A DNA stretch of 64,000 bases, taken from BQJU01 sp964015035. Lineage in GTDB: Bacteria > Bacteroidota > Bacteroidia > Chitinophagales > Saprospiraceae. Positions 1-9,800 of the stretch are shown in pieces (position 1 is the first letter of the stretch; every line of letters begins with the position of its first letter). The translations under genes and the position numbers were made by a program. The stretch is from the NCBI GenBank assembly GCA_964015035.1, contig CAXHCA010000015.1, positions 1-64,000 of the forward strand. The letters run 5' to 3'. The notes under the pieces were generated by a model, which was given only the letters and a program-made list of their open reading frames with translations, had not been told where the DNA came from and ran no database searches.

Positions 1-34
1 TAGTCCCTGAAGTATATTCGGGCAAGCTATTCAG

Positions 35-55
35 TCCCGGTAAAACCGGGATTTT
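35..55 (+). terminator. Possible rho-independent terminator at the left edge
   Basis: A perfect stem (TCCCGGT at 35-41 with ACCGGGA at 45-51) closes an AAA loop and is followed by four T at 52-55. The T tract lies on the + strand side, so it would end a + strand gene outside the window. The T run is short and the hairpin sits in a frame that stays open from the window edge to 284, so it could instead be inside decayed coding DNA. Confidence 0.35.
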
Positions 56-146
56 AGCGCTATACGAAGCGTCTAATCCCTCTTGGATAAGCATAGCTGA
101 TTTACTACACTATTGGAAGAAAAAAATTGTTGACAGTTGTAGCAGA

Positions 147-377
147 TCAACGAGAAGGAGGAAGAATTCTCTTTCCCGTTTCGATAACCTTCTGCAAAAT
201 TCTTACGTCAGGAAGCATGGCATCTTTCTTCACTTCTTCCTCAAACAGATCCATGTTGTCTTGACTTCCATAAACCAATGCTAAGTCAGGTGCAGTGACA
301 TTCATGTAGGTGTATGAACCAATACTAGCAACAATTAAAAACAAAAAGAGCAACTTTCGGGCATTAAGGCTTTTCAT
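147..377 (-). CDS. Small membrane-anchored hypothetical protein
   Basis: This 76-residue protein has a basic start (MKSLNARK), one hydrophobic segment at about residues 8-25 that can act as an uncleaved anchor or signal peptide, and an acidic, amphipathic remainder (DLFEEEVKKD) ending in a short basic tail. I recognise no family. A phylum-type promoter ends about 20 nt before the ATG, which is the best support that the frame is real. It appears to be transcribed alone: the next gene on this strand stops at 555, and nothing clear follows it to the window edge. Confidence 0.55.
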   Translation of the reverse strand: MKSLNARKLLFLFLIVASIGSYTYMNVTAPDLALVYGSQDNMDLFEEEVKKDAMLPDVRILQKVIETGKRILPPSR

Positions 378-399
378 GGTGTAGAATATTAAATCTTTC

Positions 400-428
400 C
401 AAAGTTAATAGAATTATACCAAATCAAA
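400..428 (-). promoter_or_regulatory. Bacteroidota-type promoter for the 76-aa gene
   Basis: Read on the minus strand, TTTG (425-428) is followed after 17 nt by TAACTTTG (400-407), matching the -33 TTTG and -7 TAnnTTTG elements of the Bacteroidota primary sigma factor. The ATG at 377 lies about 23 nt further on, which suits a short leader. Confidence 0.6.
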
Positions 429-554
429 GCTCGAAATCGACGAGTGACGGTTTTTCATCTATCAATGTTTGAAAAAAGTCTGGTGATTATATATTTGAAA
501 GACGCTTTCGAAAAGAAAATGGTTGCAAAAATGCCGTTTTTTTTTAATCTTTTT

Positions 555-2303
555 TTACATCAACCCTCTAGCCGCAATATTCCCCTTGGGTATTGCCGCT
601 ATTAACTGCTGAGTATAAGGGTTTTGTGGATGTTCATAAATATCATCTGCCGGTCCGGATTCAACTATTTTCCCCTTTTCCATGACCATAATGCGATCAC
701 TCATAAACTTCACCACCGAAAGATCGTGTGAGATAAAAATATAAGTCAATTCGTGATTTTCTCTTAGGTCTAATAATAGATTGAGAATTTGGGCCTGAAC
801 CGAAACATCGAGTGCGGAAACGGATTCATCACAGACAATAAAACGCGGATTTACGGCAAGGGCTCTGGCGATGCAAATTCGTTGGCGTTGCCCCCCGGAA
901 AATTGATGCGGGTATCTATTAAAATGATCTGCTTGCAACCCTACTGTTTCCAATAGTTCCACCACTTTTTCCTTATATCTCTTATTGGATTTGCCCGGTT
1001 GATGGATAGTCATGGGTTCCAAAAGGGCATTGCCCACCATCATACGTGGATTCAAAGCAGCAAAAGGATCTTGGAAGATGATCTGCATTTCTTTGCGTAA
1101 TGCCTTCATTTCTTTGCTGCTCAATTGCAGAATATCCTGATCTCCAAAAATCACCTTTCCAGACCTAACAGGTTGCAACCGCAAAATCGCCCTTCCCAAT
1201 GTGGTTTTACCACACCCGGATTCTCCCACGAGGCCGAGTGTCTCCCCTTTTTTTACATCAAAACTAACGCCATCTACGGCCTTTATATAGTCGCGCACGC
1301 CGCCCCACAAACGCTTCTTTCCTGGAAACCAAACACTCAGGTCCTCGACCTTCAACAAGGTTTGGTTTTGCTGTAATTCTGTATAACGAGCTCGGTGTTG
1401 GGCGGCGTCCACTTTAAGGGTGGACAATTGCTCGGCAACCGCTTTTTCTTTACTTGAATCCATAAAATCACTAACCACCGGCAATCGCCTCAAGCGAAAA
1501 TCCAATGGAGGTCGACAAGCCAGCAGGCCTTTCGTATAAGGATGCTGAGGACGAAGAAAAATATCAGCGACATTCCCCTGTTCCACAATTCTCCCCTGCT
1601 GCATGACCAGTACCCGATCCGCAATTTCTGCTACTACGCCCAAATCGTGCGTAATAAAAATGATAGACCCAGAGAATTCCTCTTTCAGATTGGCCATTAA
1701 TTTCAAGATCGTCTCCTGGACAGTGACATCGAGGGCCGTAGTGGGTTCGTCTGCGATTAATACATCCGGCTGGCAAGACATGGCCATTGCTATCATGACA
1801 CGCTGCTTTTGACCACCGGAAAGCTCATGAGGATAAGCATTATAGATTCGGTCCGGGTCGGGCAACTGCACTTTTTCAAATAGCCCTAACACCTGTTGTT
1901 TGGCCTCATTTTTATCAACTTCTTTATGCAACAAAATGGCCTCCTCAACCTGATGGCCGCAACGAAACACAGGATTAAGCGAACTCATAGGCTCCTGAAA
2001 GACCATCCCCAGACGATCGCCCCTTATCGCTGTCATTTCCTTTTCGGAAAGTTGTAACAAATTAATGGCTGCTTCTGGACCAGTCTTGAGTTTGATCATT
2101 CCTCCGGCAATTTCGCCCGGCGGAACTTCAACCAGGCGCATCAGCGACAATGCCGTGACCGATTTTCCAGATCCAGACTCGCCAACAATACCTAAGGTTT
2201 CTCCGCGATAGAGGTCAAAACTGATCCCATCCACGGCTTTCACCGTACCTTCTTCCGTATTAAATCGGACTTCTAAGCCCTCCACTTCCAAAAGCTTATC
2301 CAT
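555..2303 (-). CDS. Tandem ABC ATPase, oligopeptide/dipeptide importer type (DppD-DppF fusion, YejF-like)
   Basis: Two complete nucleotide-binding domains lie in one 582-aa chain, so the protein can form both halves of the ATP-hydrolysing engine of a peptide or nickel importer at the inner membrane. Domain 1 has Walker A GESGSGKS (41-48), signature LSGGQ (161-165) and Walker B VLIADEP (181-187). Domain 2 has GESGCGKT (360-367), FSGGQRQR (468-475) and IVCDES (489-494). The RPQHPYT and HPQNPYT segments after each domain are the peptide-ABC C-terminal motif. No permease or binding-protein gene is in the window, so the partners are encoded elsewhere. It starts 9 nt after the rnd stop and is probably cotranscribed with it. 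Substrate is inferred from family only. Confidence 0.92.
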   Translation of the reverse strand: MDKLLEVEGLEVRFNTEEGTVKAVDGISFDLYRGETLGIVGESGSGKSVTALSLMRLVEVPPGEIAGGMIKLKTGPEAAINLLQLSEKEMTAIRGDRLGMVFQEPMSSLNPVFRCGHQVEEAILLHKEVDKNEAKQQVLGLFEKVQLPDPDRIYNAYPHELSGGQKQRVMIAMAMSCQPDVLIADEPTTALDVTVQETILKLMANLKEEFSGSIIFITHDLGVVAEIADRVLVMQQGRIVEQGNVADIFLRPQHPYTKGLLACRPPLDFRLRRLPVVSDFMDSSKEKAVAEQLSTLKVDAAQHRARYTELQQNQTLLKVEDLSVWFPGKKRLWGGVRDYIKAVDGVSFDVKKGETLGLVGESGCGKTTLGRAILRLQPVRSGKVIFGDQDILQLSSKEMKALRKEMQIIFQDPFAALNPRMMVGNALLEPMTIHQPGKSNKRYKEKVVELLETVGLQADHFNRYPHQFSGGQRQRICIARALAVNPRFIVCDESVSALDVSVQAQILNLLLDLRENHELTYIFISHDLSVVKFMSDRIMVMEKGKIVESGPADDIYEHPQNPYTQQLIAAIPKGNIAARGLM

Positions 2304-2312
2304 AACCGTCGA

Positions 2313-3497
2313 TTAATCCTGGCGTAACTTTAGCTCCACATTGCCACCGTTTATCTCTAATTTCAATTTATCGAGATTTTCCATCCAGGTAAAGATTGTG
2401 TCACCGAGAAATTCCCTTTTCCAGGTCATCTTTTCCAGATCTTCGATCAACGAGTCATCTTCCCGAAGCTTTTTGAGCATATTTCGGGCCAATACCATAT
2501 TGGGCGACACCTCATTTTCCATACATTTGTACTTGATCAACAAGTAGACCATTTCAATCAGCACCTCTTCCTGTGGCGTCTCAAATCCCTCTCTTGGGAT
2601 GAGTTCCAACAAGGCCAACTCTGCCTCTGTTGGTTCCGCTTCCCACAATTGTTGAAAAACTTCACCGTACTGTTTGCTGATTTTATCGGGAACACGGCGG
2701 TTCTGCTTAAGCGCGTCACGCCCCGAGGTCACTCCCCTTACAATATGGCTGATGTACTTACTTGGCAATACCATCTCTTTGGAATGATCCTTCCTTTCTG
2801 CCGTGGTACGCCGCCAATCAAATAGCCGAATCAAAAAAATTCGCTCCCGCCGGTTGAGTGATCGCATCAAATTACTGTTCAATGCCTCTTGATGAGGATT
2901 TTTTTCATAATAAGCTGGCTCTTCCATTTGGGAAAACTCCTCCTTTGCCCAGTGTAAGCGGTTGCGCTCAATCAGTTTCTTTTCCAGGCTTTCCTTCAAC
3001 CTCGCCAAGGGCAGTACATCATTGAGTGCATAGCGGAGTTGCTTATTTTGGAAAGGTCGCATTTCCCAATCGGTAACTGCATACCCTTTATCCAATCGAA
3101 TACTGAGTTCACCCTCCACCAATTTACGAAAAGCCGCCGGATAGCGGTATCCAACCAAACCTGCTGCCAGTTGGGTATCAAAGGTGTTTTTGGGTACAAG
3201 ACCGTAATCAATATTGAGTAAACGGTAGTCGTTGTCTCCGGCGTGGGTGATATTGAGAATTTTAGGGTCCGCCAACATTTCCAGAAAAACCGAGAGGTCT
3301 TTCACCCCAAAGGGGTCAATTAAATAATTTCCATTAATTGTAGCGACCTGAATCAAACAAAGACGGGTAAAAAATCGTTTTTCTCCTACAAATTCGGTAT
3401 CAAAACATAACCAATCTATATCTTTGTTTTCGCGATAAAATAAGTCGATTTGGGGTTGTTTTTCGATTAAGAGGTACTGGTCCGGTGTTAAAGACAT
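2313..3497 (-). CDS. rnd: Ribonuclease D (DEDDy 3'-5' exoribonuclease with HRDC domain)
   Basis: This 394-aa protein should trim 3' ends of tRNA and other small RNA in the cytoplasm. The DEDDy exonuclease residues are visible: D33 and E35 in CFDTEF, D90 in the THAGDNDYRLL segment, and Y156 and D160 in LRYALND. The middle section from about 215 to 290 (IFLIRLFDWRRTTAERKDHS, then PSKYISHIV) reads as an HRDC-type helical domain used for RNA binding. Length fits the family. It is the first gene of a two-gene leftward unit with the ABC ATPase and is divergent from the AsmA gene across about 150 nt. Confidence 0.88.
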   Translation of the reverse strand: MSLTPDQYLLIEKQPQIDLFYRENKDIDWLCFDTEFVGEKRFFTRLCLIQVATINGNYLIDPFGVKDLSVFLEMLADPKILNITHAGDNDYRLLNIDYGLVPKNTFDTQLAAGLVGYRYPAAFRKLVEGELSIRLDKGYAVTDWEMRPFQNKQLRYALNDVLPLARLKESLEKKLIERNRLHWAKEEFSQMEEPAYYEKNPHQEALNSNLMRSLNRRERIFLIRLFDWRRTTAERKDHSKEMVLPSKYISHIVRGVTSGRDALKQNRRVPDKISKQYGEVFQQLWEAEPTEAELALLELIPREGFETPQEEVLIEMVYLLIKYKCMENEVSPNMVLARNMLKKLREDDSLIEDLEKMTWKREFLGDTIFTWMENLDKLKLEINGGNVELKLRQD

Positions 3498-3646
3498 GTA
3501 ATATTATGTGTTAAGGAAAAGATAATTAGCCGTATCTTTTATGCATTAATATTTGCGAAAGCATCAAATTTAATAGATGTTGAGCGGGAAGAAAAGAGTT
3601 TCCCCATAAATATCTCGTACGCTAACAATTTATAAAAATCATTCTG

Positions 3647-6600
3647 ATGAAAATCGTCAAGAGAATTCTCCTTTTTTTTCTCGTGTTACTCGTCCTGGTA
3701 GTGGGAAGTGCCATTGCCTTGCCCTTCATCTTTAAAGATGAGATTGTCGCGCTAGCCAAGGATGAAATCAATAAGAGTATTAATGCCAAAGTAGATTTCG
3801 CAGGTGTTGATCTATCGCTTTTTCGGGATTTTCCAAATCTGAATTTTCAGATGAGTGATTTTGTAGTGGATGGAATCGACCAATTTGAGGGTATCCGTTT
3901 GGTTGAGGGTAAAGAGCTGGGCTTTAGCCTGGACCTCAAATCAGTCATCGCTAAATCAGGACCCGTAAATGTTCGGTCGGTAGAACTGATTTCACCAAAA
4001 ATCAACATTAAGGTCTTAAAGGATGGAACGGCCAACTACGACATTGCGATTCCCAGTGAGCAGCAGGAGGTCGAAACAAGCAGCGAATCCGACTATAGTG
4101 GTTTTGAGGCCGCGCTTAAATCCTATCGCATCGAAGACGGTTCTTTGATCTACGATGATAAGAGTACTGATACTTATTTGGAAATTGAGGGGCTAAATCA
4201 CGAAGGTACCGGCAACTTTACCATTGATGTTTTCGATTTGGATACGGAAACCGAAATTGAAGCAATGACGGTAAGTCAGGGAAGTATCACCTACCTGAAG
4301 AAGGCTAAGATGGATCTGGATGCCATTTTCAACATTGACCAAAAGAACAGCAAGTACACCTTAAAAGACAACATCCTGACAGTTAACGCCTTACAAGTTA
4401 ATGCCGAGGGTTTTGTACAATTGCAGGACAATGATGATATACTGTTGGACTTGAACTTCAATACACCACAAAATGACTTCAAAAACTTGCTCTCGTTGAT
4501 TCCCAATGCCTACATTGAGGGATATGAGCAGGTGAAAGCCTCCGGCGATTTCAGTCTAAACGGAAGTGTCAAGGGGGTTTATAACGGAGAGAAAGAGCAA
4601 TTGCCTGCCTTTCAGGTAAATGCCTTGATCAACAACGGTAACTTTCAATACCCAGATTTACCTTTAGGGGTAACCAATATCAATGCCGATGTGAAAGTGA
4701 ACAGCCCGGCAAGTGATCTGGATAAAATGACGATCAATGCCTCTCGCTTTAGCCTAAAAGTAGGCAACAACCCTTTTGATGCGAAATTCAACCTGAGCAC
4801 ACCTATTTCAGACCCTAACGTAGATGCATTAATCAATGGAGTAATTGACCTGGCGGCAATCAGCAAAGCCTTCCCAATGGACGGCATCGACGAATTGGCA
4901 GGAATAATCAATGCCGATGTCAAAATTAAGGCGCGGATGTCACAAATTGACCGCGGTGATTACGAAGCAGTAGATATGCGAGGTACCGCTGATGTCAACA
5001 ATTTGAAATACCGAAGTGAAGGATTACCTGCAGTGGTGATCAACCAAGCAGCCATGACCTTTACCCCACAGCGAGTCGAGATTGGTAATTTTGACTCCAG
5101 GCTCGGAAAGAGTGATATCAAGGCCAAGGGAAGCATCGACAATATTCTGGCCTATTTCTCTCCGGAAAAGACCATGAAGGGGGATATTACCTTGACCTCC
5201 AATCTTTTTGATGCCAATGAATGGGTAGAAGAAGAAACGACTACAACAACGTCGGCATCTCCACAAGCCTTAGGAGCTACGCCCTCCGCACCAACGGAAG
5301 AAAGTGAAATTTTTGACCGTTTCGATTTCAAAATTGATGCTGCAATCAACGAAATTGTCTATGATGTTTATCAGCTAAAAAATACCAAGGCAGTTGGACA
5401 AATTAGTCCTGAACGCATGAACATTCAATCCTTTGAAACCCTGATTGGAAAGAGTGATTTGCGGGGTAGTGGAACCATTACCAACATCTTTGATTATGTC
5501 TTTGATGATGGCACCCTTGGCGGGAATATTGATGTAAAATCCAAGCTGTTTGACCTAAACCAGTTTATGACTGATGATGGTTCAACCCCGGCAGCCTCCG
5601 GCGAAGCCACCATGGATCAAGCCGCAATGGACCCGATTCTTGTTCCCGGCAATATCGATATGACCATCCAGGCTGATATGGACAAATTATTGTATACCAA
5701 CATGACAATCAACAACTTAAAAGGAACCTTAGCCGTAAAAGACGAGGCCGTTGTCATTGAAGAAGGAAAAGCAAAAACATTGGGAGGCGCTATTAATCTG
5801 AGTGGAGGTTATGACACCAAAAATCCTGAAGCACCAACTTTCAGTATCAAGTACGACCTGCAAGATATGGATTTCCAACAGGCGTTCACCACGTTCAACA
5901 GCTTCCAGACCCTAGCCCCGATTGGAAAATTCATCAAAGGAAATTTCAGTTCTACCATGATTTTAGATGGGGAACTAGGCAAAGATATGATGCCCAAGCT
6001 AAACACCCTCGACGCTCAAGGTTTTCTACAGACGATCAATGGAGTGATCAATGGCTTCAAACCACTGCAAGCAGTTGGTAATGCTCTTAATGTAGATTAC
6101 CTGAAGGAAAGCGTAAAATTGGATAATACCAAAAACTGGTTTGAAATCAAGGATGGTGTCGTAGAATTAAAGGAAGCGGATCACAAATTCAAAGATATTG
6201 CCATGACCATTGGTGGCACCCATAGCTTGGATCAGGAGATGAATTACAATTTGACGGCAGCCATTCCTCGAAAATACCTGGAAAATAATGCCGCCGGTGC
6301 CGCAGTCAATACCGGCCTCAGTGCGATTAGAGATCAGGCTTCGAAATTGGGGATTCAGATCAAGCAAAGCGAGGTGCTGAATGTCTTGATCCAACTCACT
6401 GGCAGCATTACTGATCCAAAGGTAAAATTCAAACTGCTGGGTGCAGATGGAGAGGCCTCATTGGCTGACACGGCAAAGGATGCTGTAAAAGAAGAACTAG
6501 ACAAGAAAAAAGAGGAGTTACAAAACCAGGCCAAGGAGAAGATAGACGAGGTAAAAGCGAAAGCCCAGGAAGAGGCCAATAAAGCAGTAGACTCTGTTAA

Positions 6601-6793
6601 GACTGTGGTGAAAGAAAAGGTGGAAGAAACCAAGAAAGAATTGGAAGACAAAGCCAAAGAAGCCCTCAAAAATCAACTGGATTCCGCAGCACAGAAAAAA
6701 GTAGATGAGGTAATTGATAAAGACAAGATCAAGGAAGAATTGGATAAATTCAATCCGTTCAAGAAGAAAAAAAATGGCAACGGGGGCCGGTAG
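3647..6793 (+). CDS. AsmA family protein with a long charged C-terminal tail
   Basis: The 1048-aa protein has one N-terminal membrane helix (about 7-29), the early AsmA-like segment KINVKVDFAGVDLSLFRDFPNL-type region at about 45-70, and a long repeating beta-rich body typical of AsmA/TamB relatives, which are thought to bridge inner and outer membrane and assist lipid or protein traffic. The N-in, periplasm-out topology follows from the single helix. The last 100 or so residues are unusual: Lys/Glu/Ala-rich, heptad-like and predicted to be long amphipathic helix, ending FNPFKKKKNGNGGR. A Thr/Ala/Pro-rich linker sits near 530-550. Single gene between divergent rnd and convergent smc. Confidence 0.85.
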   Translation: MKIVKRILLFFLVLLVLVVGSAIALPFIFKDEIVALAKDEINKSINAKVDFAGVDLSLFRDFPNLNFQMSDFVVDGIDQFEGIRLVEGKELGFSLDLKSVIAKSGPVNVRSVELISPKINIKVLKDGTANYDIAIPSEQQEVETSSESDYSGFEAALKSYRIEDGSLIYDDKSTDTYLEIEGLNHEGTGNFTIDVFDLDTETEIEAMTVSQGSITYLKKAKMDLDAIFNIDQKNSKYTLKDNILTVNALQVNAEGFVQLQDNDDILLDLNFNTPQNDFKNLLSLIPNAYIEGYEQVKASGDFSLNGSVKGVYNGEKEQLPAFQVNALINNGNFQYPDLPLGVTNINADVKVNSPASDLDKMTINASRFSLKVGNNPFDAKFNLSTPISDPNVDALINGVIDLAAISKAFPMDGIDELAGIINADVKIKARMSQIDRGDYEAVDMRGTADVNNLKYRSEGLPAVVINQAAMTFTPQRVEIGNFDSRLGKSDIKAKGSIDNILAYFSPEKTMKGDITLTSNLFDANEWVEEETTTTTSASPQALGATPSAPTEESEIFDRFDFKIDAAINEIVYDVYQLKNTKAVGQISPERMNIQSFETLIGKSDLRGSGTITNIFDYVFDDGTLGGNIDVKSKLFDLNQFMTDDGSTPAASGEATMDQAAMDPILVPGNIDMTIQADMDKLLYTNMTINNLKGTLAVKDEAVVIEEGKAKTLGGAINLSGGYDTKNPEAPTFSIKYDLQDMDFQQAFTTFNSFQTLAPIGKFIKGNFSSTMILDGELGKDMMPKLNTLDAQGFLQTINGVINGFKPLQAVGNALNVDYLKESVKLDNTKNWFEIKDGVVELKEADHKFKDIAMTIGGTHSLDQEMNYNLTAAIPRKYLENNAAGAAVNTGLSAIRDQASKLGIQIKQSEVLNVLIQLTGSITDPKVKFKLLGADGEASLADTAKDAVKEELDKKKEELQNQAKEKIDEVKAKAQEEANKAVDSVKTVVKEKVEETKKELEDKAKEALKNQLDSAAQKKVDEVIDKDKIKEELDKFNPFKKKKNGNGGR

Positions 6794-6804
6794 ATTACCG
6801 GCTC
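6784..6804. terminator. Hairpin holding both stop codons of convergent asmA-like gene and smc
   Basis: GCCGGTA (6786-6792) and TACCGGC (6796-6802) are perfect complements with loop GAT; one G-U and one G-C pair can extend it to 9 bp. The asmA-like stop (6791-6793) and the smc stop (6795-6797, other strand) lie in the stem and loop and are separated by one base. There is no T tract on either side, so termination is a guess. Confidence 0.5.
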
Positions 6805-9800
6805 ATCTCGAAGGTTGCTTTGTGCTCAAAATCCCGGAAGTCTACTGGACTTACCCCAGAAACGCCTTGCTCTGCCATATAGACGCCGTAGATGGTATCT
6901 ACTGCTGCCATCGTCAGCTTGTTGTGTGTCACAATAATAAATTGTGATTCTTTAGAGAACTTCTTGATGATCCGGTTGAACTTCTCAATATTGGCATCAT
7001 CTAAGGGAGCATCTACCTCATCAAAAATACAGAAGGGAGCTGGCTTCAGCAGGTAAAGAGCAAACAACAAGGCAGTAGCGGTTAGCGTTTTTTCTCCTCC
7101 TGACAATTGGCTAATGGTTTGTGGCCGTTTCCCCTTTGGTTTAGCAACAATTTCAATCTTTGATTCGAGCGGATTATCCGGTTCCAAGAGGATCAAATCG
7201 CAGTTATCATCCTCAGTAAACAGGCTACGGAATACCTCAATAAAATAAAGGCGGGCTTTATCAAAGGAGTCCAAAAACTGAGTGGTTGCGGTCTCCTCTA
7301 TTTCTTTGATGGTCTGAATCAGGGATTCCTTTGCCTCCACAATATCATCCCTTTGGGTAGAAATGGTTTCGTAGCGTTCCTTCATCTCATCGTAGGCCTC
7401 CACCGCCATGGGATTGATTTCTCCATAGTTATCCAACCGACTACGAACACGCCCGACCTTCAATTCTAATTCATCTGGATCACGGTCGGGGTTTTCCGGC
7501 GTTTTATTGACAATATCGTTGATTTCTATGCTGAATTCAATCTTCAACCGTTGGGCAATGGAGCTAATTTCAAATTTGACATCACTAAACTTCTCCTTCA
7601 GTTGGTTGACCAAAATCTGAGCATCCTGTCTCGCGCGGTTGATTTTACGGAGTTTATCTTCCAATTCATTGATGCCGCCTCTTGCCTGATAATAGTGCTG
7701 TTCTGCTTCGGTCAATGAAGACTCCCTGGTTTTCCGATTTTCGTATTGTTTAACCAGATTCTCCTGCAACTGATCAATATTATCCTGGATTTGCTTCAAC
7801 TCCGCATCGCTCTGCTCCAACTGAGTGGCATTACTTCCCAATCCAGCGTGAGTTTCCTCCAGCTGTTTTTCCCGAAAGGCCAGTTCACGTTGCAGGGCTG
7901 TAACCTTATTTTGTTGGCGAATAAAGGAAATATTCTTGTCGTTGTATTCCGAAGAAGCCTGACTCATTTCCTCGGCTACCTGCCGGTAGGAGCCATCCGT
8001 ATTGGAAATCTGTTCTTTGATATCCTTGACAATGTCCAGTTTCTCGATGAGTTGCTGCTCGATCTTCTCATTGGCTTGCTCCAACTGCCTAATGTTGTTC
8101 TCTATATTTTCCCGCTTCTCATCTGTTTCTTTGATGAAAGATTCAAAGTTTTCCAAGCGTGTCAACAAGGAAACCTTTTGCTGCATCAACTGATTGAGCT
8201 GGTGGCGTTCCTGCTGAATCTCCGTATTCGTCTTTTGGGCTTTTAACCGCTCTAATTTAGACTTAACATCGTAAAAACTCGTAGACAGGCGATTTTCCTC
8301 TCTTTCCAACTTGGTAATTGCCTTTTCCAGGATTTCCTGATTCTTCTTACGGCCAATCTTTTTCCCTTCAAACAGTCCTACCGATCCCCCTGACACACTA
8401 AACTTTCTGCGGATAAAACTACCGCTACGTGAAAGGATTGTGTGATCACCGGCAATCTGCCCTTTCAAGTCTTCTGCCTCAGTAATCAGTACATTTTCTA
8501 ATAAATAGTGACATAAATTCCGATAGATTGGATCTGTTTCGATAAGGTCAATCGCTTGTAAGGTATCCGGCAGCAAAGTCATTGGCGCCTGATAATCCTG
8601 GAAGGCATCCAATAAGAAAAAATTGGCCTTCCCCTTTTGACTTCGGCTCAACAATTGAATTGCCTGATGAGCTTCTGCCATATTGCCCACCACATAATAA
8701 TTGAGGTAAGGCTCCAGGTAATTTTCAATGGCAATCCGATAGTCTTCCTTTACGTATAGGATGTCTGAAAGTAAAGGTGTCTCCTTTTTCCAGTCCTTGC
8801 TGGCGCTCAAAAAGCGAATTGACTCCGGAAAACCCTCGAGATTTTCGATCATGCTTTGGGTCAACTTAAACTCGTTTTGCTTGGCATCAAGCTCCCGATT
8901 AACCCTGGTCATTTTTTTGTTGATCTCCTCTAGTTCCTGTTCTGCATTCTGAATATTTAGCAGCCTCTTTTCCTCCTCCTTTTCCAATTCTTCCACCACC
9001 TTGGTTTTGGCATTCTCGTCCTTTTCCAAGGTATCAATCTTATTTTTCAGCCCCGTCACCTCTTCCATCCGCATTTGGATGTCCAATTGGTTCCGTTCAA
9101 TCTGCTGTCGCAAATTGTCGATTTGGTTGAGATTGACGGCCTTTTCTTTTTCCAGTTCAAACAATGCCCTTTCAGCTTTTTGCTGCTGATCCATTACCGC
9201 ATCCAACTCCGTCTTGATGGCTCCATGGCTTTCCCGAATCTTAGTTAGTTTTTGCTCCGCCGTTTCCAGCTCCTGTTCTAAACGGGCTTCAACGTGCTTC
9301 TCGGCATTTAACTCGGAGCGATAATATTCTATATCTTCCTTGAGTTGACTGATACGGGATCGGGCCACCTGAATGTCTGCACCCAGTTTTTTCTGATTTT
9401 GAATGATAAACTCCTGCTTTTGCTCCAGCATCCGTTTATCATTCTCCATGCCTCTTATCTGGCCAATCAGTTGATTCAACTCTCGTTGGCGATCAGAAAG
9501 GGCCTTTTCTTTGTCGAGATTGGACTTCCGTTGTTCTTCAAGTCCCGCTTCAAGTTGATTGATTTCCACATCATACCCTCTATAGCGGTTTTCCTCCTGC
9601 TCAAGTTGCACTTGCAATTTCTTGTGTTTTTCCTTGAGCAAGGAAATTTTTAAGGTGGCCAATTCAATGCTTAGTTCCTTGTACTGGTCCTTTAATTCAA
9701 AATATTTTTTGGCCCTTTTGGCTTGTTTTTCAAGAGTGGATAGATTGTTATTGATCTCGTACAGAAGGTCTTCAATACGATCCAGGTCTTCAGAGGTACT

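Noticed and set aside
1..94. A minus-strand ATG frame at 94 that runs off the left edge (MLIQEGLDASYSAK...)
   Set aside because: Only 31 codons are visible, with no promoter and no recognisable sequence.
3..284. A + strand frame open from the window edge to a TAA at 282
   Set aside because: It overlaps the 76-aa minus-strand gene, which has a matching promoter, and it holds a terminator-like hairpin. The reading is not recognised, so I do not call a partial gene.
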